Of a DNA stretch of 13,133 bases, positions 1 through 6,526 are shown one piece after another (position 1 is the first letter of the stretch; every line of letters starts with the position of its first letter). Below the pieces are notes generated by a model. That model was not told where the DNA came from and made no database searches. It was given only the letters and a program-made list of their open reading frames with translations. The position numbers were made by a program, and so were the translations under genes. Source of the DNA: Christensenella sp. UBA4626 (GTDB taxonomy: Bacteria; Bacillota; Clostridia; Christensenellales; UBA1242); NCBI GenBank assembly GCA_002406115.1, contig DHNC01000001.1, positions 1-13,133 of the forward strand, written 5' to 3'.

Positions 1-70
1 TTAATAAAAAATTATTGTTTTTTTAATATTTTATTGGAAATTTAAATTAAAAATATTTTTTTAATGAATA

Positions 71-220
71 AATAAGCCAATTTATACTGTTAGTGTTCAT
101 AAATTAGGTTTGTAAATCAGAATAAACCAATTTACTTCACTAACGTTCATAAATTAGGTTTGTTGTAAATCAGAATAAACCAATTTACTTCACTAACGTT
201 CATAAATTAGGTTTGTTGTA
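71..220 (+). repeat. Three tandem copies of a bulged hairpin repeat
   Basis: Copies lie at 71-113, 121-164 and 174-217. The second and third belong to a perfect direct duplication with a 53-base period (110-167 equals 163-220); the first is more diverged. Each copy folds on itself: AATAAACC plus AATTTA on the left pairs with TAAATT and GGTTTGTT on the right, leaving one unpaired A between the two right-hand blocks and a 15-base loop. In copy 1, changes in the left arm are absorbed as G-T wobble pairs, apart from one lost end pair. A related copy lies near 9171. The short linkers (about 7-9 bases) are repeated too, so these are not CRISPR spacers. Likely a REP-like or MITE-like intergenic element; function unknown. 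Confidence 0.85.
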
Positions 221-287
221 TTTACAATCAAAAAAAATTATTTATCTATTTATTTTTTTAAAAAATTAAAAAATATTGCTAATTTAT

Positions 288-320
288 AAAAAAAACGGAT
301 ATAAAATTAAATCCGTTTTT
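288..320 (-). terminator. uvrA intrinsic terminator
   Basis: On the minus strand the arms at 311-320 and 291-300 form a perfect 10-pair stem (core ATCCG/CGGAT flanked by A/T pairs) around a 10-base loop. It runs into eight T residues (complement of the A run at 288-295). It starts six bases past the uvrA stop codon, as expected for a rho-independent terminator of that gene. Confidence 0.85.
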
Positions 321-325
321 AAAAA

Positions 326-3154
326 TTATTTTTTATTTAATTTTGGAAGCAATTTTTTGAGATACATTCCTGTATAACTTTTTTTGTTTTTTGCAACTTC
401 TTCTGGTGTGCCAACAGCCACGATAGTGCCACCATTGTCGCCACCTTCCGGACCCATGTCGATGATATAATCGGCTGTTTTTATTATGTCCAAATTATGT
501 TCAATAACAACCACTGTGTTGCCTTTACCAACAAGACGCAACAAAATGTCCACCAACTTTTTAACGTCATAAGAATGCAAGCCTGTTGTCGGTTCATCCA
601 AAATGTAAACCGTATTTCCAGTATCTCGTTTGGTGAGCTCGCTTGCAAGTTTCAGTCGCTGTGCCTCGCCACCAGAAAGTGTTGTGCCATTTTGCCCAAG
701 TTTAACGTATCCCAATCCAACATCAACCAAAGTTTGCAAAATTCGTTTGATTTGTGGGATTGCATCGAAAAATTCGTACGCCTCATCAATCGTCATTTCA
801 AGCACATCATAAATGTTTTTGCCTTTGTAACGGCACTCTAAAATTTCTCGTGAATATCTTTTGCCGCCACACACTTCGCAAGGCACAAACACGTCCGCCA
901 TGAAATACATTTTTAAGCGTTTTACGCCGTCGCCCATGCAGGCTTCACATCTGCCACCCGGAATGTTAAAACTAAACTTTCCTGGGTCAAAGCCCTTTTC
1001 TTTTGCTGTTGTGGTTGAAGCAAAAAGTTCCCTAATTTTTGTAAACAATCCAGAATATGTTGCGGGGTTGCTTCGTGGGGTTCTGCCGATTGGTGATTGG
1101 TCAATTTGGATAACTTTATCAATGCCTTCATCGCCCAAAAGTGCAGTCAAATTCTTTTCTTGATCTCTGCGATTGAGTTTGTTGAAAATTGAACGGTAGA
1201 AAATGTCATTTACAAGTGTGGACTTGCCGCTTCCGCTGACACCTGTGACGCAAGTGAAAATGCCACGTGGGATTGCAACATCAAGGTTGTGAATGTTATG
1301 TTCGTTGCAGCCAATCAAACGGATAAAGCCTTTATCCGCCAATCTTCGCTCTTCCGGAACCTCAATTTTCATCTCGCCAGACAAAAATTTGCCAGTGATA
1401 GAACGTGGCTGGTCGATGAGGTCTTGAACCGAGCCGGTTGCCACAATTTCACCGCCATGAACGCCCGCTTTTGGGCCAATATCCACCAAATAATCGGCTT
1501 GGCGGATTGTGTCCTCATCGTGCTCAACAACAATCAAAGTGTTGCCCAAATCTCGCAGATTTTTGAGTGCATCAATGAGTTTGTCGTTATCTCTTTGGTG
1601 CAAGCCAATGCTTGGTTCGTCCAAAATATACAACACTCCGCTCAAACCGCTGCCGATTTGCGTTGCCAGCCTGATACGTTGAGATTCACCACCAGAAAGT
1701 GTGCCTGCCCTACGTGAAAGAGTGAGATATGTCAAGCCAACATTTATGAGGAAAGAAAGCCTTGCACTGATTTCGTTTACAATGCTTTGAGCAATCTTTT
1801 GCTCAGTTTGGGTGAGTTTTAAATTTGAAATAAAACTATACAATTTGATGATTGACATATCGCAAAGGTCAGCGATTGATTTGCCCTCAATTTTTATCGA
1901 CAAAGCACTAGGATTAAGTCGTTTGCCAAGACATTCTGGACAAGTGTCCTCGCTCATAAGTTTGTAAATTTCTTCCTTTATCCACTCGCTTTGACTTTCT
2001 TGAAATCTCCTCATCAAGTCTGGCACAATGCCCATAAATTTTGCACCCGGCGTCCTTAAATATTGATTTAAATTTGGTGCAATTTCTTCTGCTGTGCCAG
2101 TTTCGCCATACATGAATATGCGTCTTGCTTCCAGCGGGATTTTGTAATAAGGTGTATCCAAGGTAAAATCATGTTCTTTTGCAAATTTTGCCAATGCTTT
2201 TTTGGTTATGCCAGTGGCGTCAATATTAAAGCCCATGATTGACAAAGCACCTTCATTGATTGACAATCTGTCATTTTTTACGATTGCATTTTCGCCAATT
2301 TTGATAACATATCCAAGTCCGGCACATTTAGGACAAGCACCCGCATGATTGTTAAAACTAAACAAACTTGGTTCAATATCTGGTATTGACACGCCGCAAT
2401 CTACACAACTATACTTAACACTATACAATTTGTCCACACCGTTGGCGTTTACAATAACAAGCCCGTCCGCCATTTGCAGACATTTATTGATAGATTCGGT
2501 CAATCTTGATGCAATGCCGTCACGTTTAACCAAACGGTCGACCACAACATAAAGATTGTGCCTTTTGTTCTTTTCCAAAACAATGTTGTCATCCAAAGAG
2601 AAAACCGTCCCGTCAACCATAACACGGGCAAAACCGTCTTTTCTAAGTCCGTCCAAAACCTTTTCTTGGCTGCCTTTTTGAGAACGCACAATTGGTGCCA
2701 TGATAAGCATCTTTGTTTCGTCCTCTGCCTCCAAAACTTTGTCCACAATTTGATCCAAAGTTTGCACAGTAATTGGCTTGCCACATTTTGGGCAATAAGG
2801 TTTGCCGATGCGAGCAAAAAGCAATCTTAAATAATCATAAATTTCGGTGATTGTGCCAACTGTGGAACGTGGATTGTTGTTTGTGCTTTTTTGGTCAATA
2901 GAAATTGCTGGACTGAGCCCGTCAATACTTTCAACATCCGGCTTGTTCATCTGCCCTAAAAACTGGCGTGCGTAACTGGAAAGACTTTCCATATATCTAC
3001 GCTGCCCTTCGGCAAAAATTGTGTCAAAAGCCAAGGTTGACTTTCCGCAGCCGCTCACGCCACAAAAAACCACCAACTTGTTTTTTGGGATTGTCAAGTT
3101 GACATTTTTTAAATTATTTTCTTTTGCACCTTTGATGACAATATTTTCCAACAT
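326..3154 (-). CDS. uvrA: Excinuclease ABC subunit A (UvrA)
   Basis: UvrA is the ATPase that scans DNA for bulky lesions and loads UvrB, starting nucleotide excision repair in the cytoplasm. The 942 residues match the family length (E. coli about 940). Two ABC ATPase halves are complete. The first has Walker A GVSGCGKST at 32-40, signature LSGGESQR near 485 and a following LDEPSIGLH. The second has Walker A GVSGSGKST near 637, signature LSGGEAQR near 825 and LDEPTTGLH. Zinc-binding CxxC pairs occur near 120, near 249 and 273, and near 735 and 757, the last being the DNA-contacting zinc module. The Cys in the first Walker A is a minor oddity; the GxxxxGKS/T pattern is intact. The ATG at 3154 is preceded by AAGAGGAAGAG, a good ribosome site. 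It has its own promoter at 3228-3256 and terminator at 288-320. uvrB lies 4 kb away on the other strand. Confidence 0.98.
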   Translation of the reverse strand: MLENIVIKGAKENNLKNVNLTIPKNKLVVFCGVSGCGKSTLAFDTIFAEGQRRYMESLSSYARQFLGQMNKPDVESIDGLSPAISIDQKSTNNNPRSTVGTITEIYDYLRLLFARIGKPYCPKCGKPITVQTLDQIVDKVLEAEDETKMLIMAPIVRSQKGSQEKVLDGLRKDGFARVMVDGTVFSLDDNIVLEKNKRHNLYVVVDRLVKRDGIASRLTESINKCLQMADGLVIVNANGVDKLYSVKYSCVDCGVSIPDIEPSLFSFNNHAGACPKCAGLGYVIKIGENAIVKNDRLSINEGALSIMGFNIDATGITKKALAKFAKEHDFTLDTPYYKIPLEARRIFMYGETGTAEEIAPNLNQYLRTPGAKFMGIVPDLMRRFQESQSEWIKEEIYKLMSEDTCPECLGKRLNPSALSIKIEGKSIADLCDMSIIKLYSFISNLKLTQTEQKIAQSIVNEISARLSFLINVGLTYLTLSRRAGTLSGGESQRIRLATQIGSGLSGVLYILDEPSIGLHQRDNDKLIDALKNLRDLGNTLIVVEHDEDTIRQADYLVDIGPKAGVHGGEIVATGSVQDLIDQPRSITGKFLSGEMKIEVPEERRLADKGFIRLIGCNEHNIHNLDVAIPRGIFTCVTGVSGSGKSTLVNDIFYRSIFNKLNRRDQEKNLTALLGDEGIDKVIQIDQSPIGRTPRSNPATYSGLFTKIRELFASTTTAKEKGFDPGKFSFNIPGGRCEACMGDGVKRLKMYFMADVFVPCEVCGGKRYSREILECRYKGKNIYDVLEMTIDEAYEFFDAIPQIKRILQTLVDVGLGYVKLGQNGTTLSGGEAQRLKLASELTKRDTGNTVYILDEPTTGLHSYDVKKLVDILLRLVGKGNTVVVIEHNLDIIKTADYIIDMGPEGGDNGGTIVAVGTPEEVAKNKKSYTGMYLKKLLPKLNKK

Positions 3155-3216
3155 ATCTCTTCCTCTTTATTGTAACCAAAATTAGTCTAAATATTTAGCC
3201 AAGCAATTTCTTTGTT

Positions 3217-3236
3217 TGCTATCTTTTAGGATAGCA
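3217..3236. promoter_or_regulatory. Perfect inverted repeat over the uvrA -10 box
   Basis: TGCTATC (3217-3223) and GATAGCA (3230-3236) are exact reverse complements separated by six bases. The repeat covers the predicted -10 box and start point of the uvrA promoter. This is where a repressor would bind, but a short RNA hairpin at the very start of the transcript is also possible. It does not resemble the Gram-positive LexA box. Confidence 0.45.
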
Positions 3237-3256
3237 CATAAAAACAAAAATTTCAA
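3228..3256 (-). promoter_or_regulatory. uvrA promoter, sigma-A type, extended -10
   Basis: On the minus strand, TTGAAA (3251-3256) is followed after 17 bases by TATCCT (3228-3233). The preceding TGC gives an extended -10. The predicted start near 3221 leaves a leader of about 67 bases before the uvrA ATG. An inverted repeat (3217-3236) covers the -10 box, and a 12-base palindrome CTAAATATTTAG (3187-3198) lies in the leader. Confidence 0.6.
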
Positions 3257-3290
3257 GTCATCAAAAAAATTAAATTTAAAACCGAGAAAG

Positions 3291-3317
3291 AAAAAAGGAT
3301 GGAACAAATTCCACCCT
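3291..3317 (-). terminator. Terminator of the small membrane protein gene
   Basis: On the minus strand AGGGTGGAA (3317-3309) pairs over nine positions, with one G-U, to TTCCATCCT (3304-3296) around a four-base loop. It then enters a run of six T residues. It begins seven bases after the stop codon of the 3324-3725 gene and upstream of the uvrA promoter, so the two minus-strand genes appear to be separate transcription units. Confidence 0.85.
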
Positions 3318-3323
3318 AATTTA

Positions 3324-3725
3324 CTAATCTCTTCTCCTGCCTGGGATTGTGAGCACAAGCAACAACGAAGCAGCACCAACACCAATCATTGTGTATGTGC
3401 CAATTTTGTTTGTCATATTGATACCGACGCTTGAAATTGTGTACATATTGTTCACAACAGCCATCACTGTGCCTGAATCGGATGTGTCAACATCCTTTGA
3501 ATCGCCAACATAAATTTTGCCGTCCTTAACCTTGTAAAAACCTGTAGTTTCAGTTTCGCCAACAACGTTTTTGTAACTTCCGTCAAATTTGAAACTGATT
3601 TCAATCTTTGTTCCGTCCTTTTCGTAACTGTAGTTGCCAAATGGCAAAACGAACATAGGATAGCCATAGCAGAACACAACAAGAGCGATTGCCAAAGTTA
3701 AAAATATTTTTCTAAATATATTCAT
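3324..3725 (-). CDS. Small membrane protein with two TM segments, unknown function
   Basis: I do not recognise a named family. The 133 residues show a hydrophobic segment at about 5-28, a polar, strand-rich stretch of roughly 80 residues, and a second hydrophobic segment at about 110-125 ending in GRRRD. Basic residues at both ends predict cytoplasmic termini with the middle outside. The middle has alternating strand patterns such as TGFYKVKDGKIYVGD, reminiscent of small lipocalin-like beta domains, but this is only a resemblance. The C-terminal hydrophobic stretch plus Arg tail looks like a sortase-type tail, yet no LPXTG precedes it. The ATG at 3725 has a strong ribosome site, AAGAGGTGGGG. 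The promoter is the closest to consensus in the window, suggesting good expression. It has its own terminator and seems monocistronic. Confidence 0.8.
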   Translation of the reverse strand: MNIFRKIFLTLAIALVVFCYGYPMFVLPFGNYSYEKDGTKIEISFKFDGSYKNVVGETETTGFYKVKDGKIYVGDSKDVDTSDSGTVMAVVNNMYTISSVGINMTNKIGTYTMIGVGAASLLLVLTIPGRRRD

Positions 3726-3744
3726 ATCCCCACCTCTTTAAAGT

Positions 3745-3773
3745 ATTATAAGGCACGCCATACAAAAAGTCAA
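3745..3773 (-). promoter_or_regulatory. Consensus sigma-A promoter of the small membrane protein
   Basis: On the minus strand TTGACT (3768-3773) and a perfect TATAAT (3745-3750) are separated by 17 bases. The predicted start is near 3738, giving a short leader that contains the ribosome site. This is the best match to the housekeeping consensus in the window. Confidence 0.8.
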
Positions 3774-3821
3774 GAAAGAATGACATTTTTGACGATTTTG
3801 TACACTTTTTGTTTTTTGTAT

Positions 3822-3839
3822 TATTAAATATATTTAATA
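3822..3839. promoter_or_regulatory. 18-base perfect palindrome in the divergent spacer
   Basis: TATTAAATA is followed immediately by its reverse complement TATTTAATA. It lies about 50 bases upstream of the -35 box of the minus-strand small-protein promoter and about 24 bases upstream of the pepF -35 box. It could be a shared regulator site, or chance in very AT-rich DNA. Confidence 0.35.
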
Positions 3840-3862
3840 TGTTTTGAGTTTATGCTTTTTGC

Positions 3863-3890
3863 TTGACAATTTTTAGTGATGTTTTAAAAT
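3863..3890 (+). promoter_or_regulatory. pepF promoter, sigma-A type
   Basis: A perfect TTGACA (3863-3868) is followed after 16 bases by TAAAAT (3885-3890). The predicted start is near 3897, giving a leader of about 28 bases with the AGGGGAA ribosome site before the pepF ATG. It probably also drives the downstream co-oriented genes, since no terminator is seen before 7125. Confidence 0.7.
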
Positions 3891-3924
3891 TTTATATATA
3901 CAAGATTTTTAAAAGGGGAAATGA

Positions 3925-5688
3925 ATGAAAAAACGCAGCGAAATTGATGAAAAATATAAATGGGACATTGGATGTTTTAAAACTCAGGAAGAAATTGACA
4001 AGGCTTTTAAGACATTTGAAAAATTAACTTTGGATAGCAAACAATATTACGGCAAACTGGGAGATAAGGAAGCATTTTTTAAATATTTGCTTACCAGTAA
4101 AAAAGAAACTATGTTGTTGAATAGTTTTTCACACTATCTTAGCAACACTTACAACATTGACAGCAGTGATGTCGAGATTATAAAACTCATTCAAAAATTT
4201 GAAACACTTTTAAAAAAGCACAATCAAGCCACCGCTTATGTTGCCCCACAACTTTCCAAATTGAGCGACAAATATTTGAAAGAACTTTTATCCGACCCTC
4301 GCATAAAGGGATATGAAAATTTGATAAAAGACGTTATCAGAAACAAGCCTCACACTTTGGATGAAAAATCCAACAACTTGCTGGCAAGTATTTCAAACAG
4401 TTTTAACAACAGTTCGTCAGTTTTTGATATCATAACTGACAGCGAAATGACTTTTAAGGACGCTTTGGACAGCAAAAACAAACCTCACAAACTTGACCAA
4501 GCAAGTTATTCGGTTATGTTGAGCGGCAAAGATAGAGAGTTGAGGAAAAATGCCTTTAAAAATTTCCTTGGCGGGTATGGGCAATTTAACAAAACCTTTG
4601 CTGAACTTTTTGTAAGTGACTTAAAATCTGACGACGACACACGCAAGTTGCACAATTTTGATAGCCTTTTGCAACAACAATTGTTTGACGAGCAAGTGCC
4701 TGAAAGTGTGTTCAGAAACAACATCGAATATGTAAGCAAAAATATATATTTGAACAAAAAATATATCAAGACACTTGCCAAAGATTTGAACCTAAAAGAC
4801 ATTGCGTATTACGATTTGTTTAAGGATGAAAAAATTGATGGCAAAGTTAGCGTTGAAATTGCAAAAGAGACAATTTTGAAAGCCTTGACGCCACTTGGAA
4901 AAGAATATTTGGGCATGGTTAAAACAAAATTGTCGGATAAATCAATCGACTATATGCCAAGCCAAAACAAAGCAACTGGTGGATATTGCTCAAATTGCTA
5001 TGGCGCAAAAACCCTTATTTTGATGAACTGGCATGACGATTTTGACAGTATGTCCACCCTCATCCACGAGATGGGACATTGCATAAATGCCGAATATTTC
5101 AACAAAGCACAATCTATCAATGATGCGGAAATCTCAATTTTTGCAGCCGAAATTGCAAGCACTGTGAATGAAGTGCTTTTAAATCAATATATGCAAAAGC
5201 AGGCAAACAAAAAGCAAAAGAAATATTATTTGAATGAGTTTTTAAACACTGTCCGCAGCACAATTTTTAGGCAAACAATGTTTAGCGAGTTTGAACTTTT
5301 TGTGCATACAACAATTGAAAACGAGCAGCCTTTAACTTACAAGGAACTCAACGAAAAATATCTTGAATTAAACAAAAAATACTATGGCGGGGCGTGCAAA
5401 TTGCCGAATGAAATCAAGTACGAATGGTCACGTATCCCTCACTTCTATCGTCCATATTATGTTTACAGTTATTCCACCGGAATGTTGACCGGCATCACAA
5501 TTGCTCACCGATTGCTGACCGACCCAAGTTTTGCAGATAAATACATTGAATTTTTGAAAAATGGAACCAAACGTCCAGCCGTTGAAGTGCTTAAAGACAT
5601 CGGGATAGATTTGACGCAAGAAAAACCTTTTGAAGACGCTTTTAAATTTATCAAATCGCAATTGGACGAATACATTTTGTTGGTTTAG
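3925..5688 (+). CDS. pepF: Oligoendopeptidase F-like M3 zinc metallopeptidase
   Basis: Peptidases of this family cleave short peptides in the cytoplasm using zinc, helping recycle peptides from uptake or protein turnover. The 587 residues are close to the usual size of about 600. The zinc and catalytic motif HEMGH is at 381-385. The third zinc ligand is Glu409, in AAEIASTVNE, 28 residues after the first His as in thimet-type M3 enzymes. Near the C-terminus FYRPYYVYSYSTG supplies the conserved tyrosines that line the active site. The N-terminal half is helix-rich, as in PepF structures, and no signal peptide is present. ATG 3925 was chosen over the out-of-frame ATG at 3921; AGGGGAA sits just upstream. 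It is first in a co-oriented run ending at 7117. Exact substrate is unknown. Confidence 0.93.
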   Translation: MKKRSEIDEKYKWDIGCFKTQEEIDKAFKTFEKLTLDSKQYYGKLGDKEAFFKYLLTSKKETMLLNSFSHYLSNTYNIDSSDVEIIKLIQKFETLLKKHNQATAYVAPQLSKLSDKYLKELLSDPRIKGYENLIKDVIRNKPHTLDEKSNNLLASISNSFNNSSSVFDIITDSEMTFKDALDSKNKPHKLDQASYSVMLSGKDRELRKNAFKNFLGGYGQFNKTFAELFVSDLKSDDDTRKLHNFDSLLQQQLFDEQVPESVFRNNIEYVSKNIYLNKKYIKTLAKDLNLKDIAYYDLFKDEKIDGKVSVEIAKETILKALTPLGKEYLGMVKTKLSDKSIDYMPSQNKATGGYCSNCYGAKTLILMNWHDDFDSMSTLIHEMGHCINAEYFNKAQSINDAEISIFAAEIASTVNEVLLNQYMQKQANKKQKKYYLNEFLNTVRSTIFRQTMFSEFELFVHTTIENEQPLTYKELNEKYLELNKKYYGGACKLPNEIKYEWSRIPHFYRPYYVYSYSTGMLTGITIAHRLLTDPSFADKYIEFLKNGTKRPAVEVLKDIGIDLTQEKPFEDAFKFIKSQLDEYILLV

Positions 5689-5707
5689 TAAAATATTTAG
5701 AAAAGAA

Positions 5708-5736
5708 TTGCAAAAACTAACTTGATTTGATATACT
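5708..5736 (+). promoter_or_regulatory. Possible internal promoter before the first winged-helix gene
   Basis: TTGCAA (5708-5713) is spaced 17 bases from TATACT (5731-5736), with TGA in front making an extended -10. The predicted start near 5743 would fall after the GGAGA ribosome site (5738-5742) and only about five bases before the ATG. Either the real start is earlier, the transcript is leaderless, or the gene relies on readthrough from pepF. The elements are good but their placement is awkward. Confidence 0.4.
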
Positions 5737-5747
5737 TGGAGAAATAT

Positions 5748-6119
5748 ATGTTAGACAAAAAATCCTTATCAGTTTTAAAAGCATTGAACAAACTCACTGA
5801 TGGATCTGCCTATAAGGTTACAACCAGTGATGAGGTTATTTCGCTGCTAAGCCAAAAATCGCAGTACGATAGCGATGTAATAAAACAAATTATGGATTTT
5901 TTGGAAAAACAAGAGTATATCACGATTAAGTTTAGTGAAGAAAACACATATTGCTATTCTCTTTTGCCAAAAGCAAGGATAGTTTTGGAGCAAGACACAG
6001 GCAAGGTTAAACAAAAAAAATCCGCATTGAGTTTTGTCCATTATGCACTGATTGCAGTTTCGTCTTTTGTGGGCACAATGATTGCTTTGCTGATTTTCTT
6101 TTACTCTGTTTTTAAATAA
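5748..6119 (+). CDS. Tail-anchored winged-helix-like protein A, unknown function
   Basis: I recognise no named family. The 123-residue product has a soluble N-terminal part of about 90 residues with a helix-helix-helix-strand-strand pattern like a winged helix. Landmarks are EVISLL, KQIMDFL, EYITIKF and a wing-like YCYSLL. A lysine-rich linker (KVKQKK) and one membrane segment at about 97-119 follow at the very C-terminus. No signal peptide is visible, so the N-terminal domain should stay in the cytoplasm. The start at 5748 is set by GGAGA five bases upstream; an in-frame ATG at 5727 lies before this site. The next gene encodes a paralog with the same layout. DNA binding is only inferred from the predicted fold; protein-protein contact is equally possible. 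Confidence 0.75.
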   Translation: MLDKKSLSVLKALNKLTDGSAYKVTTSDEVISLLSQKSQYDSDVIKQIMDFLEKQEYITIKFSEENTYCYSLLPKARIVLEQDTGKVKQKKSALSFVHYALIAVSSFVGTMIALLIFFYSVFK

Positions 6120-6129
6120 AGGACATTGA

Positions 6130-6495
6130 ATGCTGACTTTAAAAGAAAAATATGTTATGGAATATGTTTATCAAAAATGTCAAGGCAAAAAGTCTTGTCT
6201 TATTTCGCCACGAGAAATCATCTCTTTTGTGGCGGATAAATATGTGATTTATCCTGACGAACTTGAAAAAATCATGACAAATTTGAGTTATGATAACTAC
6301 ATCGAATTGTTCAAGTCGGACAAAAAAGGCAGCCCAGTTTTCTGCGTGTCACTTAAAATTAAAGGCGAAGGTTTCCATCGTGAACTTACAAACAACAAAC
6401 GTAATTTATGGTATCAGATTGCCACAAAAGTTGGGTTGGCAGTTTTGGTCGGTGTGATTGGTCTGCTGTTTGCCCTAATAAAAATCAAATTTTAA
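6130..6495 (+). CDS. Tail-anchored winged-helix-like protein B, unknown function
   Basis: The 121-residue product has the same architecture as its upstream neighbour: a soluble winged-helix-like domain of about 90 residues, a basic stretch (NNKR), and one C-terminal membrane segment at about 97-117. Matching blocks in order are ISPREIISFV versus TTSDEVISLL, LEKIMTNL versus IKQIMDFL, YIELF versus YITIK, and VFCVSLK versus YCYSLLP. This points to an old tandem duplication. ATG 6130 follows AAAGGA with good spacing and lies 10 bases after the preceding stop, so the two are very likely co-transcribed and translated together. The name of the family and its target are unknown to me. A membrane-bound regulator or scaffold pair is a reasonable guess, not a demonstrated role. 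Confidence 0.78.
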   Translation: MLTLKEKYVMEYVYQKCQGKKSCLISPREIISFVADKYVIYPDELEKIMTNLSYDNYIELFKSDKKGSPVFCVSLKIKGEGFHRELTNNKRNLWYQIATKVGLAVLVGVIGLLFALIKIKF

Positions 6496-6526
6496 AGATT
6501 TTTTATCGGCGTACAAAGGAGGAAGT

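Larger units (their letters stand above)
1..325. other. AT-rich gene-free left flank
   Basis: No credible coding region is visible here. The stretch is extremely AT-rich with long A and T runs. From about 71 to 220 it carries three tandem copies of a hairpin-forming repeat (listed separately), and at 288-320 the intrinsic terminator of uvrA. The outermost 70 bases are T/A runs with no recognisable element. They could be the edge of another gene's control region, but nothing in the window shows that. Confidence 0.7.

Noticed and set aside
71..220. Possible CRISPR array from the regularly spaced repeats
   Set aside because: The linkers are only about 7-9 bases and are nearly identical between copies, so there are no unique spacers. 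No cas genes are nearby.
1289..1717. 142-codon open frame antisense to uvrA
   Set aside because: It is contained in uvrA and resembles no protein family; a shadow of the real gene.
3155..3323. LexA (GAAC-N4-GTTC type) SOS box upstream of uvrA, and likewise at 7118-7200 upstream of uvrB
   Set aside because: I looked for both half-sites with four-base spacing and found none. The GAAC at 3302 is part of the terminator hairpin and has no partner half-site.
3182..3385. Small minus-strand open frame between uvrA and the membrane protein gene
   Set aside because: It overlaps the 3' end of the membrane protein gene, its terminator and the uvrA promoter, and is low-complexity.
5727..5747. Alternative earlier ATG (5727) for winged-helix protein A
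   Set aside because: The good GGAGA site lies downstream of it and directly before ATG 5748. The extra seven residues lie over the predicted -10 box.
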